A stretch of DNA of 64,000 nucleotides from Fluoribacter gormanii (GTDB lineage Bacteria; Pseudomonadota; Gammaproteobacteria; Legionellales; Legionellaceae). The notes under the pieces were generated by a model. It ran no database searches and was not told the DNA's origin. It worked only from the letters and a program-made list of their open reading frames with translations. The stretch is from the NCBI RefSeq assembly GCF_900156395.1, contig NZ_FTNL01000001.1, positions 145,995 to 209,994 of the forward strand. Reading direction: 5' to 3'. Shown here one piece after another: positions 8,979-18,386 of this stretch. A program made the position numbers and the translations under genes. Position 1 is the stretch's first letter; every line of letters starts with the position of its first letter.

Positions 8979-8988
8979 AAGGAGGTGA
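8979..8988 (+). promoter_or_regulatory. Perfect Shine-Dalgarno-like site far upstream of yciB
   Basis: AAGGAGGTGA at 8979-8988 is a ten-base match to the 16S anti-Shine-Dalgarno complement, yet the conserved yciB start is at 9042. A GTG inside the site (8985) is in frame but has no room for initiation. TTG 8999, at a workable spacing, would open a 19-codon frame ending at 9058, overlapping the yciB start. It may serve a leader peptide or be chance. Confidence 0.4.
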
Positions 8989-9041
8989 GCACAAAAACTT
9001 GTGTTATAATCAAAGTAACTTATTTTATTGCATTAAAGTAT

Positions 9042-9587
9042 ATGAAATTACTATTTGATTTTTTTCCTATAGTTTTATTTTTTATAGTATACAAATTTTT
9101 TGGTATCTATACTGCGACGGCTATTGCGATGGTAGCCTCATTAAGTCAAGTTGCTTTTTACAGATTAAAATTCCAGCATTATGAAAAAATGCATCTAATT
9201 AGCCTTGCAATAATCATGATTCTGGGAGGCGCTACTCTCTTTTTTCATAACCCCTGGTTTATTAAATGGAAGCCAACCGGTATTTATTGGCTCTCCGCCT
9301 TAGCCTTTTTTAGTTCTGGTTACATTGGTAGCAAACCATTGATCCAAAAAATGATGGAAGCTAATGTAACGCTACCGGGAAAGATCTGGTATAGGCTCAA
9401 TACAGCATGGGTATTGTTTTTTATTTTAATGGGCGCAGTAAATATTTACGTTGCTTATAACTTTAATACTGATGCCTGGGTTAACTTTAAGTTATTTGGT
9501 GGGGTTGGTTTTACTCTGCTTTTTGTATTAATTCAAGCTTTTTATCTAACAAAACACATGGATGAGACTGGCCTTGAAAAACAATAG
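9042..9587 (+). CDS. yciB: Inner membrane-spanning septation protein YciB
   Basis: YciB (IspZ/intracellular septation protein A) is an integral inner-membrane protein linked genetically to cell envelope and division machinery. From ATG 9042 the protein is 181 residues, close to E. coli YciB (179). It begins with the family signature [14 protein letters not shown] and has about five membrane helices, with the conserved [27 protein letters not shown] and WVNFKLFG stretches. An upstream in-frame GTG (8985) would add 19 residues absent from the family and sits inside a Shine-Dalgarno-like sequence, so I reject it. The gene ends 8 bp before pmrA and is probably cotranscribed with it. Confidence 0.93.
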   Translation: MKLLFDFFPIVLFFIVYKFFGIYTATAIAMVASLSQVAFYRLKFQHYEKMHLISLAIIMILGGATLFFHNPWFIKWKPTGIYWLSALAFFSSGYIGSKPLIQKMMEANVTLPGKIWYRLNTAWVLFFILMGAVNIYVAYNFNTDAWVNFKLFGGVGFTLLFVLIQAFYLTKHMDETGLEKQ

Positions 9588-9595
9588 GAGCAAGA

Positions 9596-10273
9596 ATGAG
9601 ACTATTGCTAGTTGAAGACGACGAATTACTTGGTGATGCGGTCAAAACGGGCTTAACCCAATTTGGTTATATTGTCGATTGGCTTAAAGATGGTGAAGCG
9701 GCTCGCGCTGCTTTAAAATCGGAATCATTTGAGCTAATTATTCTCGATTTGGGCTTACCTAAGCTATCTGGCCTCGGATTGTTACAAAGTATACGTCATG
9801 ATGGCAATCCTACTCCAGTCATTATTTTAACAGCCCGGGAATCAGTTGAAGATCGTGTAAAAGGTTTGGATAGTGGCGCAGATGATTACTTGATAAAGCC
9901 ATTCGATCTCAATGAGCTTAGCGCAAGAATCAGAGCCTTGGTCAGACGCTCACAAGGCCGTGCTGACTCAGTTCTGCAATATAGAAATATAACTCTGGAT
10001 CCAGCGGCCCACTCTGTATTTGTAGATGATATTTTAGTTAATGTACCACGCAGAGAATTTGCCTTACTGCAGAAACTTCTAGAAAACAGCGGTCAGGTTT
10101 TATCACGCGAACAACTTATGCAAAGCATTTATGGTTGGGAAGAAGATGTAGATAGTAATGCACTAGAAGTACATATACATAATTTACGTAAAAAACTTAA
10201 TGCCAATTTTATTCGAACAATTAGAGGTGTGGGATATATGGCAGAAAAAAATGATGGTATTGCTGTATCGTGA
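9596..10273 (+). CDS. pmrA: OmpR-family response regulator, PmrA-like
   Basis: A 225-residue response regulator. The receiver domain (1-115) has acidic Asp8/Asp9, phospho-acceptor Asp51 (LIILDLGLPKLSG), Thr79 and Lys101. The C-terminal winged-helix DNA-binding domain (about 128-218) ends in the OmpR-type TIRGVGYM. AGGAG lies just before ATG 9596. It overlaps the sensor gene by 4 bp. The family alone fits PmrA or QseB. The neighbouring ruvA-ruvC-yebC-hmgA-rpoS order is what I recall around L. pneumophila pmrAB, which supports the PmrA name. In L. pneumophila, PmrA activates Dot/Icm effector and icm genes through a cTTAATatT box (established). One such box lies on the minus strand at 8943-8951, upstream of this operon. 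Confidence 0.85.
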   Translation: MRLLLVEDDELLGDAVKTGLTQFGYIVDWLKDGEAARAALKSESFELIILDLGLPKLSGLGLLQSIRHDGNPTPVIILTARESVEDRVKGLDSGADDYLIKPFDLNELSARIRALVRRSQGRADSVLQYRNITLDPAAHSVFVDDILVNVPRREFALLQKLLENSGQVLSREQLMQSIYGWEEDVDSNALEVHIHNLRKKLNANFIRTIRGVGYMAEKNDGIAVS

Positions 10274-11697
10274 AATCTTCTATAAGAAAGTTTCTTTTAA
10301 TCAATTTATTACTGGCCATTACTATAACGACCACATTAACTGCTATAGGTAACTATTATCTTGATCAAAAGGATATTCAAGATCACTTGGATAGTTTAAT
10401 GGCAGTTTCCGCACTTTCTTACCAGGCATTATTAGGAGACGATCTTCATCAACGCCCTCTGGCGAAAATTCAAGAGGCTCTCGAAACAATTCCCCAAAAG
10501 ATTGATACATACTATCAAAAAAGATTTCTTAATGAAGAACCCCCGGAAAACTATCTTGATAAGTTTAATTTTCAGGTTTGGACCAATGGCGGAAAACTAT
10601 TATTGCATTCATCTTCAGCTCCCAAAATTCCGTTAACTTCAGAAGTTGATGGATTTAGTGATAAAAAAATATCTACTCAAGATTGGCGTGTTTTTACTAC
10701 TTATAACGATAAAGCAGGTATCCGTACCGTTTTAGCTGAACGTTACGATACACGAAACGAACTAGGTCATAGAATCGCTCAAGATGACCTCTATATTATG
10801 CTTTTAACATTCCCATTATCTGGCTTATTAATATGGATTATTATCGGCCGTGGCTTGGATAGCCTGGATAAGGTTGCAGAGGAAGTAGCTAACCGCGCTC
10901 CCAGTCATCTTGAACCAGTTGATTTACACGAAGTTCCAGAAGAAATTAAACCCGTAATTGACGAATTGAATAAATTGTTTTTCAGATTAAAAGAAGGGTT
11001 TGAACGAGAAAAACGTTTTGCGGCTGATGCAGCACATGAACTACGCACCCCGCTTGCCGCACTAAAAACTCAAGCACAAGTTGCATTGCATTCAAATGAT
11101 ATTGAAGAAAAAAATCAGGCATTACAAAAGCTTATTGCAAGTGTTAATCGCAGCACTCACATAGTTCAACAGTTACTTACTATGAGTCGACTTGTGCCAG
11201 AAGCAGCGCACATGGATGAGAAAGATGAAGTCAATTTAAGCCGATTAACTCGCGAAATTCTTGCGATGCTTGCACCTGCTGCAGTAGAAAAGCAAATTGA
11301 TCTTGAATTTGAAAGTGACGCTGAAAATCTAACTGTTTTTGGCAATTCCACTGCCCTGGGAATATTAATTCGTAACCTTGTTGATAACGCCATACGATAC
11401 TGTAATGCCCACGGACGAATTATCGTACGTCTGGCTAAATTGAATAATGAAATAATGCTCGAAGTCAGTGACAACGGACCAGGTATTCCAGCTGAATTAC
11501 AATCACGTGTTTTTGAACGTTTTTTCCGTGTACTAGGAAACAAAAGTCCTGGAAGCGGTCTTGGCTTAGCGATAGTTCAGCAAATTTCCGAATTACATGG
11601 TGGAAGACTCATGCTTGATACCCCTAAAGAAGGTACGGGTTTGATTGTAAGATTCTTTATACCTATTCCAGAAAATCATACTATTGTAGCCAGGTAA
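10270..11697 (+). CDS. pmrB: Sensor histidine kinase, PmrB/QseC-like
   Basis: A 475-residue inner-membrane sensor kinase and partner of the preceding regulator. A first membrane helix (about 8-28) and a second (about 174-193) bracket a periplasmic sensor of roughly 145 residues with the QseC/PmrB-like VWTNGGKLLLHSS and WRVFT patterns. A short HAMP-like linker leads to the dimerisation helix with phospho-acceptor His256 (AAHELRTPLAAL). The ATPase domain has Asn369/Asn373 (IRNLVDNAI), DNGPGIP (401-407) and GSGLGLAI. The start is GTG 10270, overlapping pmrA by four bases (GTGA), typical of coupled translation. The signal sensed cannot be read from the sequence. Confidence 0.85.
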   Translation: MKSSIRKFLLINLLLAITITTTLTAIGNYYLDQKDIQDHLDSLMAVSALSYQALLGDDLHQRPLAKIQEALETIPQKIDTYYQKRFLNEEPPENYLDKFNFQVWTNGGKLLLHSSSAPKIPLTSEVDGFSDKKISTQDWRVFTTYNDKAGIRTVLAERYDTRNELGHRIAQDDLYIMLLTFPLSGLLIWIIIGRGLDSLDKVAEEVANRAPSHLEPVDLHEVPEEIKPVIDELNKLFFRLKEGFEREKRFAADAAHELRTPLAALKTQAQVALHSNDIEEKNQALQKLIASVNRSTHIVQQLLTMSRLVPEAAHMDEKDEVNLSRLTREILAMLAPAAVEKQIDLEFESDAENLTVFGNSTALGILIRNLVDNAIRYCNAHGRIIVRLAKLNNEIMLEVSDNGPGIPAELQSRVFERFFRVLGNKSPGSGLGLAIVQQISELHGGRLMLDTPKEGTGLIVRFFIPIPENHTIVAR

Positions 11698-11770
11698 TAT
11701 GAGGATCCAGAAGAAATATAATGGAATCCTAGGTTTTGTTACACTTCACCAGCGGCTAAGTATATTTTAA

Positions 11771-12370
11771 TTATCGTGCGGCTAACACTTGTAATGCATC
11801 GCGTATAAGCTGCTCACAACTTTTAGACTTATCATTCACTTTATTAACTGCTTTCAATGCTTCCTGAGGCTTGTACCCCAATGCTTCTAAAGCACAAACT
11901 GCCTCATCCTGACCACTCATTATAGGCATTGATTTATTTAGAGAAGCGGAAGCAGATACAGAAAATTGCTTCAGGCTATCACGCATTTCAACAACTAAAC
12001 GCTCCGCTGTTTTTTTACCTATACCGGGTAATTTCATTAAAATGGAAGCATTTTCCTGTTGGATGCATTGAATAAACTCATTTGGAGTAATACTAGAAAG
12101 AATCGACATCGCAAGTTTTGGACCAATACCATTCACTTTAATCAAAGCTCTGAACAGCTCTCTCTCTTGTCTATCCAAAAAACCATACAACAATAAAGCA
12201 TCTTCACGAACAACAGTGTGAATATGCAGCCCTACCGATCCAGTTAAGCTATCTAGTTGAAAAAAGGTATTTAATGAGGTTTCCACATCATATCCAACTC
12301 CATGGACGTCAAGAACCAATTTTCCAGGTTGATGTTTATCAATAATCTGTCCATCCAACCAACCAATCAT
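11771..12370 (-). CDS. ruvA: Holliday junction branch migration protein RuvA
   Basis: RuvA binds four-way junctions as a tetramer and loads RuvB helicase for branch migration. The 199-residue protein has the N-terminal OB fold ([12 protein letters not shown]; about 1-65) and the helix-hairpin-helix pair ([13 protein letters not shown] and [16 protein letters not shown], about 72-130). The C-terminal domain (about 150-199), which contacts RuvB, has [14 protein letters not shown]. It overlaps ruvC by 4 bp. ruvB is not adjacent in this window on the downstream side; pmrB converges there instead. Confidence 0.96.
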   Translation of the reverse strand: MIGWLDGQIIDKHQPGKLVLDVHGVGYDVETSLNTFFQLDSLTGSVGLHIHTVVREDALLLYGFLDRQERELFRALIKVNGIGPKLAMSILSSITPNEFIQCIQQENASILMKLPGIGKKTAERLVVEMRDSLKQFSVSASASLNKSMPIMSGQDEAVCALEALGYKPQEALKAVNKVNDKSKSCEQLIRDALQVLAAR

Positions 12371-12885
12371 CTCTTTCTTCTCCTTAATCCTCGCCTACCA
12401 ATTACCGATGATAAATTATGACGCATATGACTATGGCAAATCGCAATTGCCAATGCATCTGCAGCATCTTTTTGTGGCGCTTTATTTAGGGCCAACAAAT
12501 GCACAACCATGTGACTTACTTGCGCTTTTTCTGCAGCCCCATAACCAACAACCATTTGCTTGATTTCTCGAGCGGAATACTCGCTTACTTTAACACGATG
12601 TGATGCTGCAGCAACCATAGCCACACCACGAGCATGTCCTAATTTGAGAGCTGAGTTTGGATTTTCATGCATAAATACTTGTTCAATTGCAACTTCATCA
12701 GGTGAATAATGATCCATTAACTGACAAATGCCATCATATATTTGCAATAATTTTTGACTAAGCTCACCATCTGGACTAGTACGTATGCAGCCACTATCAA
12801 CGTACTCTATTTTACGGTCTGATTCTTTTATCAGACCGTATCCAGTAATCCTTGATCCGGGATCTATCCCTAAAATAATAGCCAT
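12367..12885 (-). CDS. ruvC: Crossover junction endodeoxyribonuclease RuvC
   Basis: RuvC resolves Holliday junctions by paired nicks. The 172-residue RNase H-fold protein shows the four acidic metal ligands: Asp8 ([13 protein letters not shown]), Glu68 (VAIEQVF), Asp140 and Asp143 ([10 protein letters not shown]). It lies in the yebC-ruvC-ruvA operon: the yebC stop and the ruvC start share one base (12885), and ruvC overlaps ruvA by 4 bp. The short basic tail ([10 protein letters not shown]) is usual. Confidence 0.96.
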   Translation of the reverse strand: MAIILGIDPGSRITGYGLIKESDRKIEYVDSGCIRTSPDGELSQKLLQIYDGICQLMDHYSPDEVAIEQVFMHENPNSALKLGHARGVAMVAAASHRVKVSEYSAREIKQMVVGYGAAEKAQVSHMVVHLLALNKAPQKDAADALAIAICHSHMRHNLSSVIGRRGLRRRKR

Positions 12886-13628
12886 TAACTCATTGATTCT
12901 ATTATTTTTTCTGAAAATTCAGCATTACTATATACTTCTTGAACATCATCTAAGTCTTCCAGCATATCGATCAATTTCAAGAGACTTTCCGCTGACTCAT
13001 CATCAATAGGAACTAAAGTTTGCGCGCGCATGGTTAATTGAGATTGCTCAATATCCAGGCCGGCTTCTGTAAGCGCATTTAATACACTATGATACGCTTC
13101 AACCGGAGTAATCACTTCAATTTGGCTTTCATCTACAGAAACATCATTGGCGCCAGCATCTATAGCAATTTCCATAACCTGTTCTTCAGACTGCCCTGGT
13201 GCCATAAGAATCTCTCCTTGATTGTTAAAGAGATAAGATACAGAACCATCAGTCCCCAAATTACCACCGCATTTTGTGAATGCATGACGCACTTCGGATA
13301 CAGTTCGGTTTTTATTATCCGATAAACAATCTACAAGAACCGCAACTCCTCCCGGTCCATAACCCTCATAACGCATAGCAATCATTGCCTCGCCTTCAAG
13401 TCCGCCAACACCGCGTTTGATGGCATTATCAATTGTGTCGCGCTTCATATTTGCAACAAGGGCTTTTTTAACGGCATCCCTTAATCTGGGATTAGAAGAC
13501 TCTTCTCCTCCCCCCATACGAGCAGCTACAGTAATTTCACGTATTAACTTGGTGAATATTTTCCCACGTTTTGCGTCTTGAACTCCTTTACGGAATTTAA
13601 TATTTGCCCACTTACTATGACCAGCCAT
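12885..13628 (-). CDS. yebC: YebC/PmpR-family transcriptional regulator / translation factor
   Basis: YebC-family proteins are three-domain cytosolic proteins described as DNA-binding regulators and, more recently, as ribosome-associated factors helping translation of difficult motifs. The 247-residue sequence starts with the invariant [25 protein letters not shown]. It contains the [22 protein letters not shown] and [20 protein letters not shown] blocks. It is the first gene of the yebC-ruvC-ruvA operon and diverges from hmgA. The 272-bp upstream region holds a palindromic repeat element. Confidence 0.95.
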   Translation of the reverse strand: MAGHSKWANIKFRKGVQDAKRGKIFTKLIREITVAARMGGGEESSNPRLRDAVKKALVANMKRDTIDNAIKRGVGGLEGEAMIAMRYEGYGPGGVAVLVDCLSDNKNRTVSEVRHAFTKCGGNLGTDGSVSYLFNNQGEILMAPGQSEEQVMEIAIDAGANDVSVDESQIEVITPVEAYHSVLNALTEAGLDIEQSQLTMRAQTLVPIDDESAESLLKLIDMLEDLDDVQEVYSNAEFSEKIIESMS

Positions 13629-13782
13629 AACACTACCTCAAAGCCTTGTTTAAATTTGTATAAATTATACATGCTCTTTTGTTAAAAAGAATAACTTAAC
13701 TTACATTTGGACTCGACATTTTTAACTTTTTTAGACTATAGTAGCCACCATCATTAAGTTTTTTAATTAACTATAAATAAAT

Positions 13783-13868
13783 GTAGCTTGGGTGAAGCGC
13801 AGTGAACCCATGGTTAATGCTACAGTATATTTTCCCCCGGGTTCCGCTACGCGCTCCACCCAGGCTAC
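13783..13868. repeat. Dispersed palindromic element, full copy
   Basis: An 86-bp imperfect palindrome between yebC and hmgA. The left arm starts GTAGCTTGGGTGAAGCGCAG (13783) and the right arm ends CGCTCCACCCAGGCTAC (13868). The arms pair over about 30 bp with a few mismatches. It is the best copy of a family with the consensus end GTAGCCTGGGTG. Other full or partial copies occur at 15173, 24871, 29784, 50120, 56029 and 63886. Confidence 0.75.
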
Positions 13869-13900
13869 TCAATGAACCATAAATACTAAAGGAGATAACA

Positions 13901-15157
13901 GTGTATTTGCAGGGATTTGGTAATCATCATCAAACGGAAGCAGTTCCAGGCGCTTTACCTAGTAGCCAAAATTCACCCCAACACTGTAACTTAGGCCTTT
14001 ATGCCGAACAATTAAGCGGGACAGCTTTTACTCGTCCAAGACAGAATAACTTACATAGCTGGCTTTACCGCATATTACCGTCTGTTGTTCAAGGAACTTA
14101 TCAAGCCTATGAAATGGAACTCTTTAAACCTCATCATGCAGAACAATCTCCAAATCCTTTACGCTGGTCTCCGATAGATCTATTTAAAGAAGAAGATTTT
14201 GATTTTGTTGAAGGCATGTTTCATCTTGCTGGCAGCCAAAATGTGAATGCATATGTTTATCATTGCACTCGTTCCATGCACAATAAATACTATGCCAATA
14301 ACGATGGAGAAATGCTTTTTGTTCCATACCTAGGAGAAGCGAATCTACACACTGAGTTTGGAAAATTAAATATATGCCCCGGCATGATAGCTGTTATCCC
14401 TCGTGGCGTAAAATTCAAAATGGAGCTCATTAGTACCGAATCAAAAGGATATTTATGTGAAAATAGCGGTAGTCCACTTACCCTGCCTCCTTTAGGAGTC
14501 ATAGGCGCAAACGGTTTAGCTAATCCACGACATTTTCAATATCCAATTGCAGCATTTGAACAAGGTGTAACGCAAGCAACTCTTATATGCAAATACCAAA
14601 ATAAATTATGGACAGCGAAATGTGATCACTCCCCACTTAATGTAGTAGCCTGGCATGGTAATTATGCACCCTATTGTTATGATTTAAGCTTGTTTAATAC
14701 AATTAATACAGTAAGCTTTGATCATCCTGACCCTTCAATTTTTACTGTATTAACTTCCGAAAGTGATACACCTGGTGTAGCTAATTTAGACTTTGTCATT
14801 TTTCCTCCTCGGTGGATGGTTGCTGAACATACATTTAGACCGCCTTATTTCCATCGTAATTATATGAATGAGCTCATGGGGCTTGTTCGTGGTGAATATG
14901 ATGCTAAAAAGGAAGGGTTCTCGCCTGGCGGAGTGAGTATTCATAACTGCATGACACCGCATGGGCCGGATCAAGTAAGTTATGAGCGGGCGGTAACACA
15001 AAAATTAGAGCCTGAACTGTATTTGAATACCTTAGCGTTTATGTTTGAAACAAGGGATGCATGGCAGGTTACTGAACAGGCAATGCGTATCCCCCAAATA
15101 CAGAAAGATTATGGTGATTGCTGGAAAGGATTTAAAGCAAATTTTAAATGCCCATAA
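13901..15157 (+). CDS. hmgA: Homogentisate 1,2-dioxygenase
   Basis: HmgA opens the ring of homogentisate to maleylacetoacetate in tyrosine/phenylalanine catabolism. Loss of it makes Legionella accumulate homogentisate, which polymerises to brown pyomelanin. The 418-residue protein begins [19 protein letters not shown] and ends with the iron-binding region [14 protein letters not shown] followed by MTPHGPD, conserved in the family. The start is GTG 13901, supported by a strong AAAGGAGA site six bases upstream. It is convergent with rpoS, with a palindromic repeat in between. Confidence 0.96.
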   Translation: MYLQGFGNHHQTEAVPGALPSSQNSPQHCNLGLYAEQLSGTAFTRPRQNNLHSWLYRILPSVVQGTYQAYEMELFKPHHAEQSPNPLRWSPIDLFKEEDFDFVEGMFHLAGSQNVNAYVYHCTRSMHNKYYANNDGEMLFVPYLGEANLHTEFGKLNICPGMIAVIPRGVKFKMELISTESKGYLCENSGSPLTLPPLGVIGANGLANPRHFQYPIAAFEQGVTQATLICKYQNKLWTAKCDHSPLNVVAWHGNYAPYCYDLSLFNTINTVSFDHPDPSIFTVLTSESDTPGVANLDFVIFPPRWMVAEHTFRPPYFHRNYMNELMGLVRGEYDAKKEGFSPGGVSIHNCMTPHGPDQVSYERAVTQKLEPELYLNTLAFMFETRDAWQVTEQAMRIPQIQKDYGDCWKGFKANFKCP

Positions 15158-15172
15158 CATACTAGCATGTTA

Positions 15173-15235
15173 TAGCCTGGCTAAAACGAAGTAGAACAAT
15201 GAAAATTCCCATCTTTCTTCATTTCAACCAGGCTA
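15173..15235. repeat. Dispersed palindromic element between hmgA and rpoS
   Basis: TAGCCTGG at 15173-15180 and CCAGGCTA at 15228-15235 frame a 63-bp segment between two convergent genes. The outer eight bases are a perfect inverted repeat and match the ends of the GTAGCCTGGGTG family. It could act as a bidirectional transcription stop, although no T-run is present. Confidence 0.6.
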
Positions 15236-15270
15236 AAATAAGATGCTCATAGAGATTTTTGCAGTTAAAT

Positions 15271-16296
15271 TTAAAACAAATCTTCCTGTGTTAATCCCAT
15301 TTTCTCCAATAAGCCTCGCAATGTTTTTAATGCTTCAACTTGGATTTGACGCACCCGCTCTCGTGTCAAATCTATTTCTTTGCCAACATCTTCAAGTGTT
15401 GCTTTTTCAAAACCTCTTAAACCGAACCTTCTTGCAATGACTTGTTGTTGATTCTCAGTCAACTTATCCAATAAAGATTCTATATGTAAACGTAAATTTT
15501 CGTTAGTCAGGAGCTCTGCAGGATTCACGCTGTTCTCATCAGCAATAGTATCCAGTAATGATTTATTCTCATCAAAGCCAATGGGTGTATCAACAGAAGT
15601 TACTTTATCATTCAACCCCAACAACTTTTGCACATCCTCTAATGGTTTATCAACCATTTCAGCAATTTCTTCAGGCGAGGGTTCATGGTCCAGTTTCTGC
15701 GTGAGTTGTCTTGCAGCTCTAAGATATACATTCAACTCTTTCACCACATGTATAGGTAAACGAATTGTCCGTGTTTGATTCATAATAGCGCGTTCAATCG
15801 TTTGTCTGATCCACCATGTAGCATAGGTTGAAAATCGAAAACCTCGTTTGGGATCAAATTTCTCGACTGATTTCATTAGGCCCAAATTTCCTTCTTCGAT
15901 TAAATCAAGAAGTGGTAAACCACGATTAAGATAACGACGTGAAATTTTAACTACAAGCCGTAAATTAGATTCGATCATCTTTTTACGAGCCGCGACATCT
16001 CCTTTTAAAGCAAGAGTTGCATAATGCACTTCCTCTTCAGCACTGAGCAAAGGAGAAAATCCAATTTCACTCAAATAAAGCTGGGTCGCATCCATCATTT
16101 TTTGTGCATTTTTACCACGAAATGAAGGAAACGCAATATCATCCGAAAAATCAGGGAATTCGGAACCATCACCTCCTTCATCTTTTTCAAGAAGCGAATC
16201 AATGTCCTCTTCTATTAAGAGCGATTCATCGTCTGGTTCAGACCAATCTTCATCCTTAAGTTCCGGTTCTTTAATTGACTCATCGTCCTCGTGCAT
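15271..16296 (-). CDS. rpoS: RNA polymerase sigma factor RpoS
   Basis: The stationary-phase/general stress sigma factor of the sigma-70 group 2. The 341 residues have an acidic N-terminal region (about 1-60), sigma region 1.2 ([21 protein letters not shown]) and region 2 ([27 protein letters not shown], then [17 protein letters not shown]). Region 3 and region 4, with its helix-turn-helix ([28 protein letters not shown]), complete it. It sits downstream of a NlpD-like lipoprotein gene and surE, the same surE-nlpD-rpoS order as in other gammaproteobacteria, where an rpoS promoter often lies within nlpD. In L. pneumophila RpoS governs transmissive-phase traits including motility and effectors (established). 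Confidence 0.96.
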   Translation of the reverse strand: MHEDDESIKEPELKDEDWSEPDDESLLIEEDIDSLLEKDEGGDGSEFPDFSDDIAFPSFRGKNAQKMMDATQLYLSEIGFSPLLSAEEEVHYATLALKGDVAARKKMIESNLRLVVKISRRYLNRGLPLLDLIEEGNLGLMKSVEKFDPKRGFRFSTYATWWIRQTIERAIMNQTRTIRLPIHVVKELNVYLRAARQLTQKLDHEPSPEEIAEMVDKPLEDVQKLLGLNDKVTSVDTPIGFDENKSLLDTIADENSVNPAELLTNENLRLHIESLLDKLTENQQQVIARRFGLRGFEKATLEDVGKEIDLTRERVRQIQVEALKTLRGLLEKMGLTQEDLF

Positions 16297-16396
16297 TGTT
16301 TTTCACCTATAGTGTTTCGTTATGTTGGGAAATTTATTCCATAACTACATTATACTTCATAAAAACATTATTGTTGCTATAACTATAAGTAATCTG

Positions 16397-17149
16397 TCAA
16401 CCTTTTTGTAGATAATTCAAAGGATTGACTGGTACACCCGACCTTCTGATTTCAAAATGAACACCTGTATACTTGCGATCTATAACACCCGCAATTGCGA
16501 TTGTTTGTCCAGCCTTCACTTGTTGTCCTTCGGAAACCATAATTCGTGCGTTATATCCATAAGCCGTTAAATATCCCTGACTATGTTTAATAATAATCAA
16601 GTTACCATAACCTGCTAAACCACTTCCAGCATAAGCGACCACACCACTTGCCGCTGCAATCACTCGCTCACCTTTTTTACATGCAATATTTATGCCTTTT
16701 TTACCTTGTTCAGGAACAAATGATGTAACAACATGTCCACTTACAGGCCAAATCCATCCCGAAGCAGAGCGAGCATATCGATTTGCAGGTGAATAAATTA
16801 CAGCGGGTCTCGCTGGTGGTTTTGGTGCAACATAGTAATTTCTCTTTATGGCAGTGCGACGTGTCGTTTGTCTATGTCTTGGGGTGATGCCTCGCAAATT
16901 GATAACCTGCCCTACTCTTAAAGAATAAGGTGGATTAATACGATTTAAACGAGCCAGAGTTTTATAATCAGTATCATAACGAAATGCGATAGAGAACAGG
17001 GTGTCCCCACGTTTTACAACATACACTTTTTGATAGCGCCAATAAGGATTCCATCTGGATTCCATAACAGGAGCTAAATTATTTCCGCAACCTACTAAGG
17101 TTATGATGAGGAAAAGACATAAAAATCTTTTGCAAAATGCGACTATCAT
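16397..17149 (-). CDS. nlpD: NlpD-like lipoprotein: LysM plus degenerate LytM/M23 domain
   Basis: A 250-residue outer-membrane lipoprotein. NlpD proteins activate the amidase AmiC for daughter-cell separation. A signal peptide ends with lipobox LVGC (Cys21). A LysM domain covers about 42-86 (VYVVKRGDTLFSIAFRYD) and an M23 fold about 140-248 (GVVAYAGSGLAGYGNLIIIK). The zinc ligands of active M23 peptidases are replaced: GINIA in place of H-x-x-x-D, YGYN where YAH is normal, and VHFEI for HLHFE. It therefore fits a non-catalytic activator, as expected of NlpD. It lies 22 bp after surE and 100 bp before rpoS on the same strand. Confidence 0.9.
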   Translation of the reverse strand: MIVAFCKRFLCLFLIITLVGCGNNLAPVMESRWNPYWRYQKVYVVKRGDTLFSIAFRYDTDYKTLARLNRINPPYSLRVGQVINLRGITPRHRQTTRRTAIKRNYYVAPKPPARPAVIYSPANRYARSASGWIWPVSGHVVTSFVPEQGKKGINIACKKGERVIAAASGVVAYAGSGLAGYGNLIIIKHSQGYLTAYGYNARIMVSEGQQVKAGQTIAIAGVIDRKYTGVHFEIRRSGVPVNPLNYLQKG

Positions 17150-17171
17150 TTATTACCTCAAGCAAATTATT

Positions 17172-17927
17172 TTATTGAATGTGGATCCCATCGAGCCAGT
17201 TGGCTAATTGATCGAACATTTTGTAATTCGTCATATCCAAATGAAGTGGTGTAATTGAAACATACCCTTCGCTTATAGCATTAAAATCTGTTCCAGGGCC
17301 GGCATCAGCCTCTGCTCCCGGCAAACCAATCCAATAGATTGGCCGCCCTCGAGGATCCTGATCTTTTACTACAGGCTCAGCACCATGTCTCGTTCCCAAA
17401 CGAGTGACTTGCATCCCCTTTATTTGGTCCAAGGGAAGATTAGGCACATTAACATTTAAAATAGTTTGGGAAGGCAGGCGATGTGTACTTAATTGCATCA
17501 CCAATTGTTTAGCAATCGTTGCGGCTGTATCATAATGTTGAATATTATCTCCTACCATAGAAATCGCAAGAGCAGGCAACCCTAAATAACGACCTTCCAT
17601 TGCAGCAGCTACAGTGCCTGAATAAAGAATATCGTCTCCCAAATTCGCACCTTCATTAATTCCGGAAACAACCATATCAAATTCAGTATCTAAAAAACCA
17701 GTTACAGCCAAGTGCACGCAGTCAGTTGGGGTACCTTCAACACTATAGTAGCCATTATCCAATTTTTTGACTTTTATGGGGCGAGATAAAGTCAAAGAGT
17801 TGCTTGCTCCGCTTCTGTTTCTATCCGGAGCAACCACTTCAATATCGACAAAAGTCGACAGCTCGTTTGCCAGTTTATTAATTCCAGGTGCAAAAACACC
17901 ATCATCGTTACTTATTAATACTCTCAT
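17172..17927 (-). CDS. surE: 5'/3'-nucleotidase SurE
   Basis: SurE is a metal-dependent nucleotidase and exopolyphosphatase of stationary-phase survival. The 251-residue protein begins [15 protein letters not shown], with metal ligands Asp8 and Asp9. It continues with [12 protein letters not shown] and [13 protein letters not shown], and [21 protein letters not shown] provides the conserved active-site Asn and loop. It lies 4 bp downstream of a small lipoprotein gene and immediately upstream of the nlpD-like gene, forming a lipoprotein-surE-nlpD-rpoS unit. Confidence 0.95.
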   Translation of the reverse strand: MRVLISNDDGVFAPGINKLANELSTFVDIEVVAPDRNRSGASNSLTLSRPIKVKKLDNGYYSVEGTPTDCVHLAVTGFLDTEFDMVVSGINEGANLGDDILYSGTVAAAMEGRYLGLPALAISMVGDNIQHYDTAATIAKQLVMQLSTHRLPSQTILNVNVPNLPLDQIKGMQVTRLGTRHGAEPVVKDQDPRGRPIYWIGLPGAEADAGPGTDFNAISEGYVSITPLHLDMTNYKMFDQLANWLDGIHIQ

Positions 17928-17931
17928 TTTT

Positions 17932-18312
17932 TTAACTCACAGGTGATTCAAACCATCTAACCACCGCTAAATGATCCGCTAAGTCACGTTTATTTTGAGT
18001 TAAATTGGCTTGTAAATTTGCATTATTTTTTTCATTTTTTAATTGCGCTTGTTCTTTAACAATGGTCTCTTGTAACGCCATAATTTTTTTTCCAAAGCCT
18101 TGAGGACTAAGTTGTAATTGATATGCGAGTTTATTCATACGATTAGCAAGTGCTTCCAATTGCTCACAACTCATACCTTGCGGTTGTCTTTCAGGACAAG
18201 CTTTTATCGCTTGTTGTAATTCATTGGGATGTGATTTGTAATAATGTTCATTTTTCGCTGAGCAAGATGTTAATCCTAAAATGACCAATAGTGCTACAAA
18301 ACATTTATTCAT
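17932..18312 (-). CDS. Putative lipoprotein of unknown function
   Basis: A 126-residue protein from ATG 18312; an in-frame TTG two codons earlier is also possible. The signal peptide [17 protein letters not shown] carries a clear lipobox (LTSC). The mature part has two further Cys residues ([12 protein letters not shown]), a helical, coiled-coil-prone segment (about 60-115) and no recognised domain. It is the first gene of the surE-nlpD-rpoS unit and diverges from maeA. No function can be assigned; an envelope role is inferred only from the lipobox and neighbours. Confidence 0.75.
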   Translation of the reverse strand: MNKCFVALLVILGLTSCSAKNEHYYKSHPNELQQAIKACPERQPQGMSCEQLEALANRMNKLAYQLQLSPQGFGKKIMALQETIVKEQAQLKNEKNNANLQANLTQNKRDLADHLAVVRWFESPVS

Positions 18313-18386
18313 ACTCAACCTATTGTAAACTACAAAACACCGATATTATCATTACACAACTGCTAACGCCATCTTATGAGATAACC

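Noticed and set aside
11166-11543. A 125-codon minus-strand frame within pmrB
   Set aside because: Shadow of the histidine kinase domain; composition is Arg/Ser-rich as expected from reverse reading.
18291-18386. N-terminal extension of maeA
   Set aside because: It overlaps the divergent lipoprotein gene and has no similarity to malic enzymes; ATG 18387 has a ribosome site.
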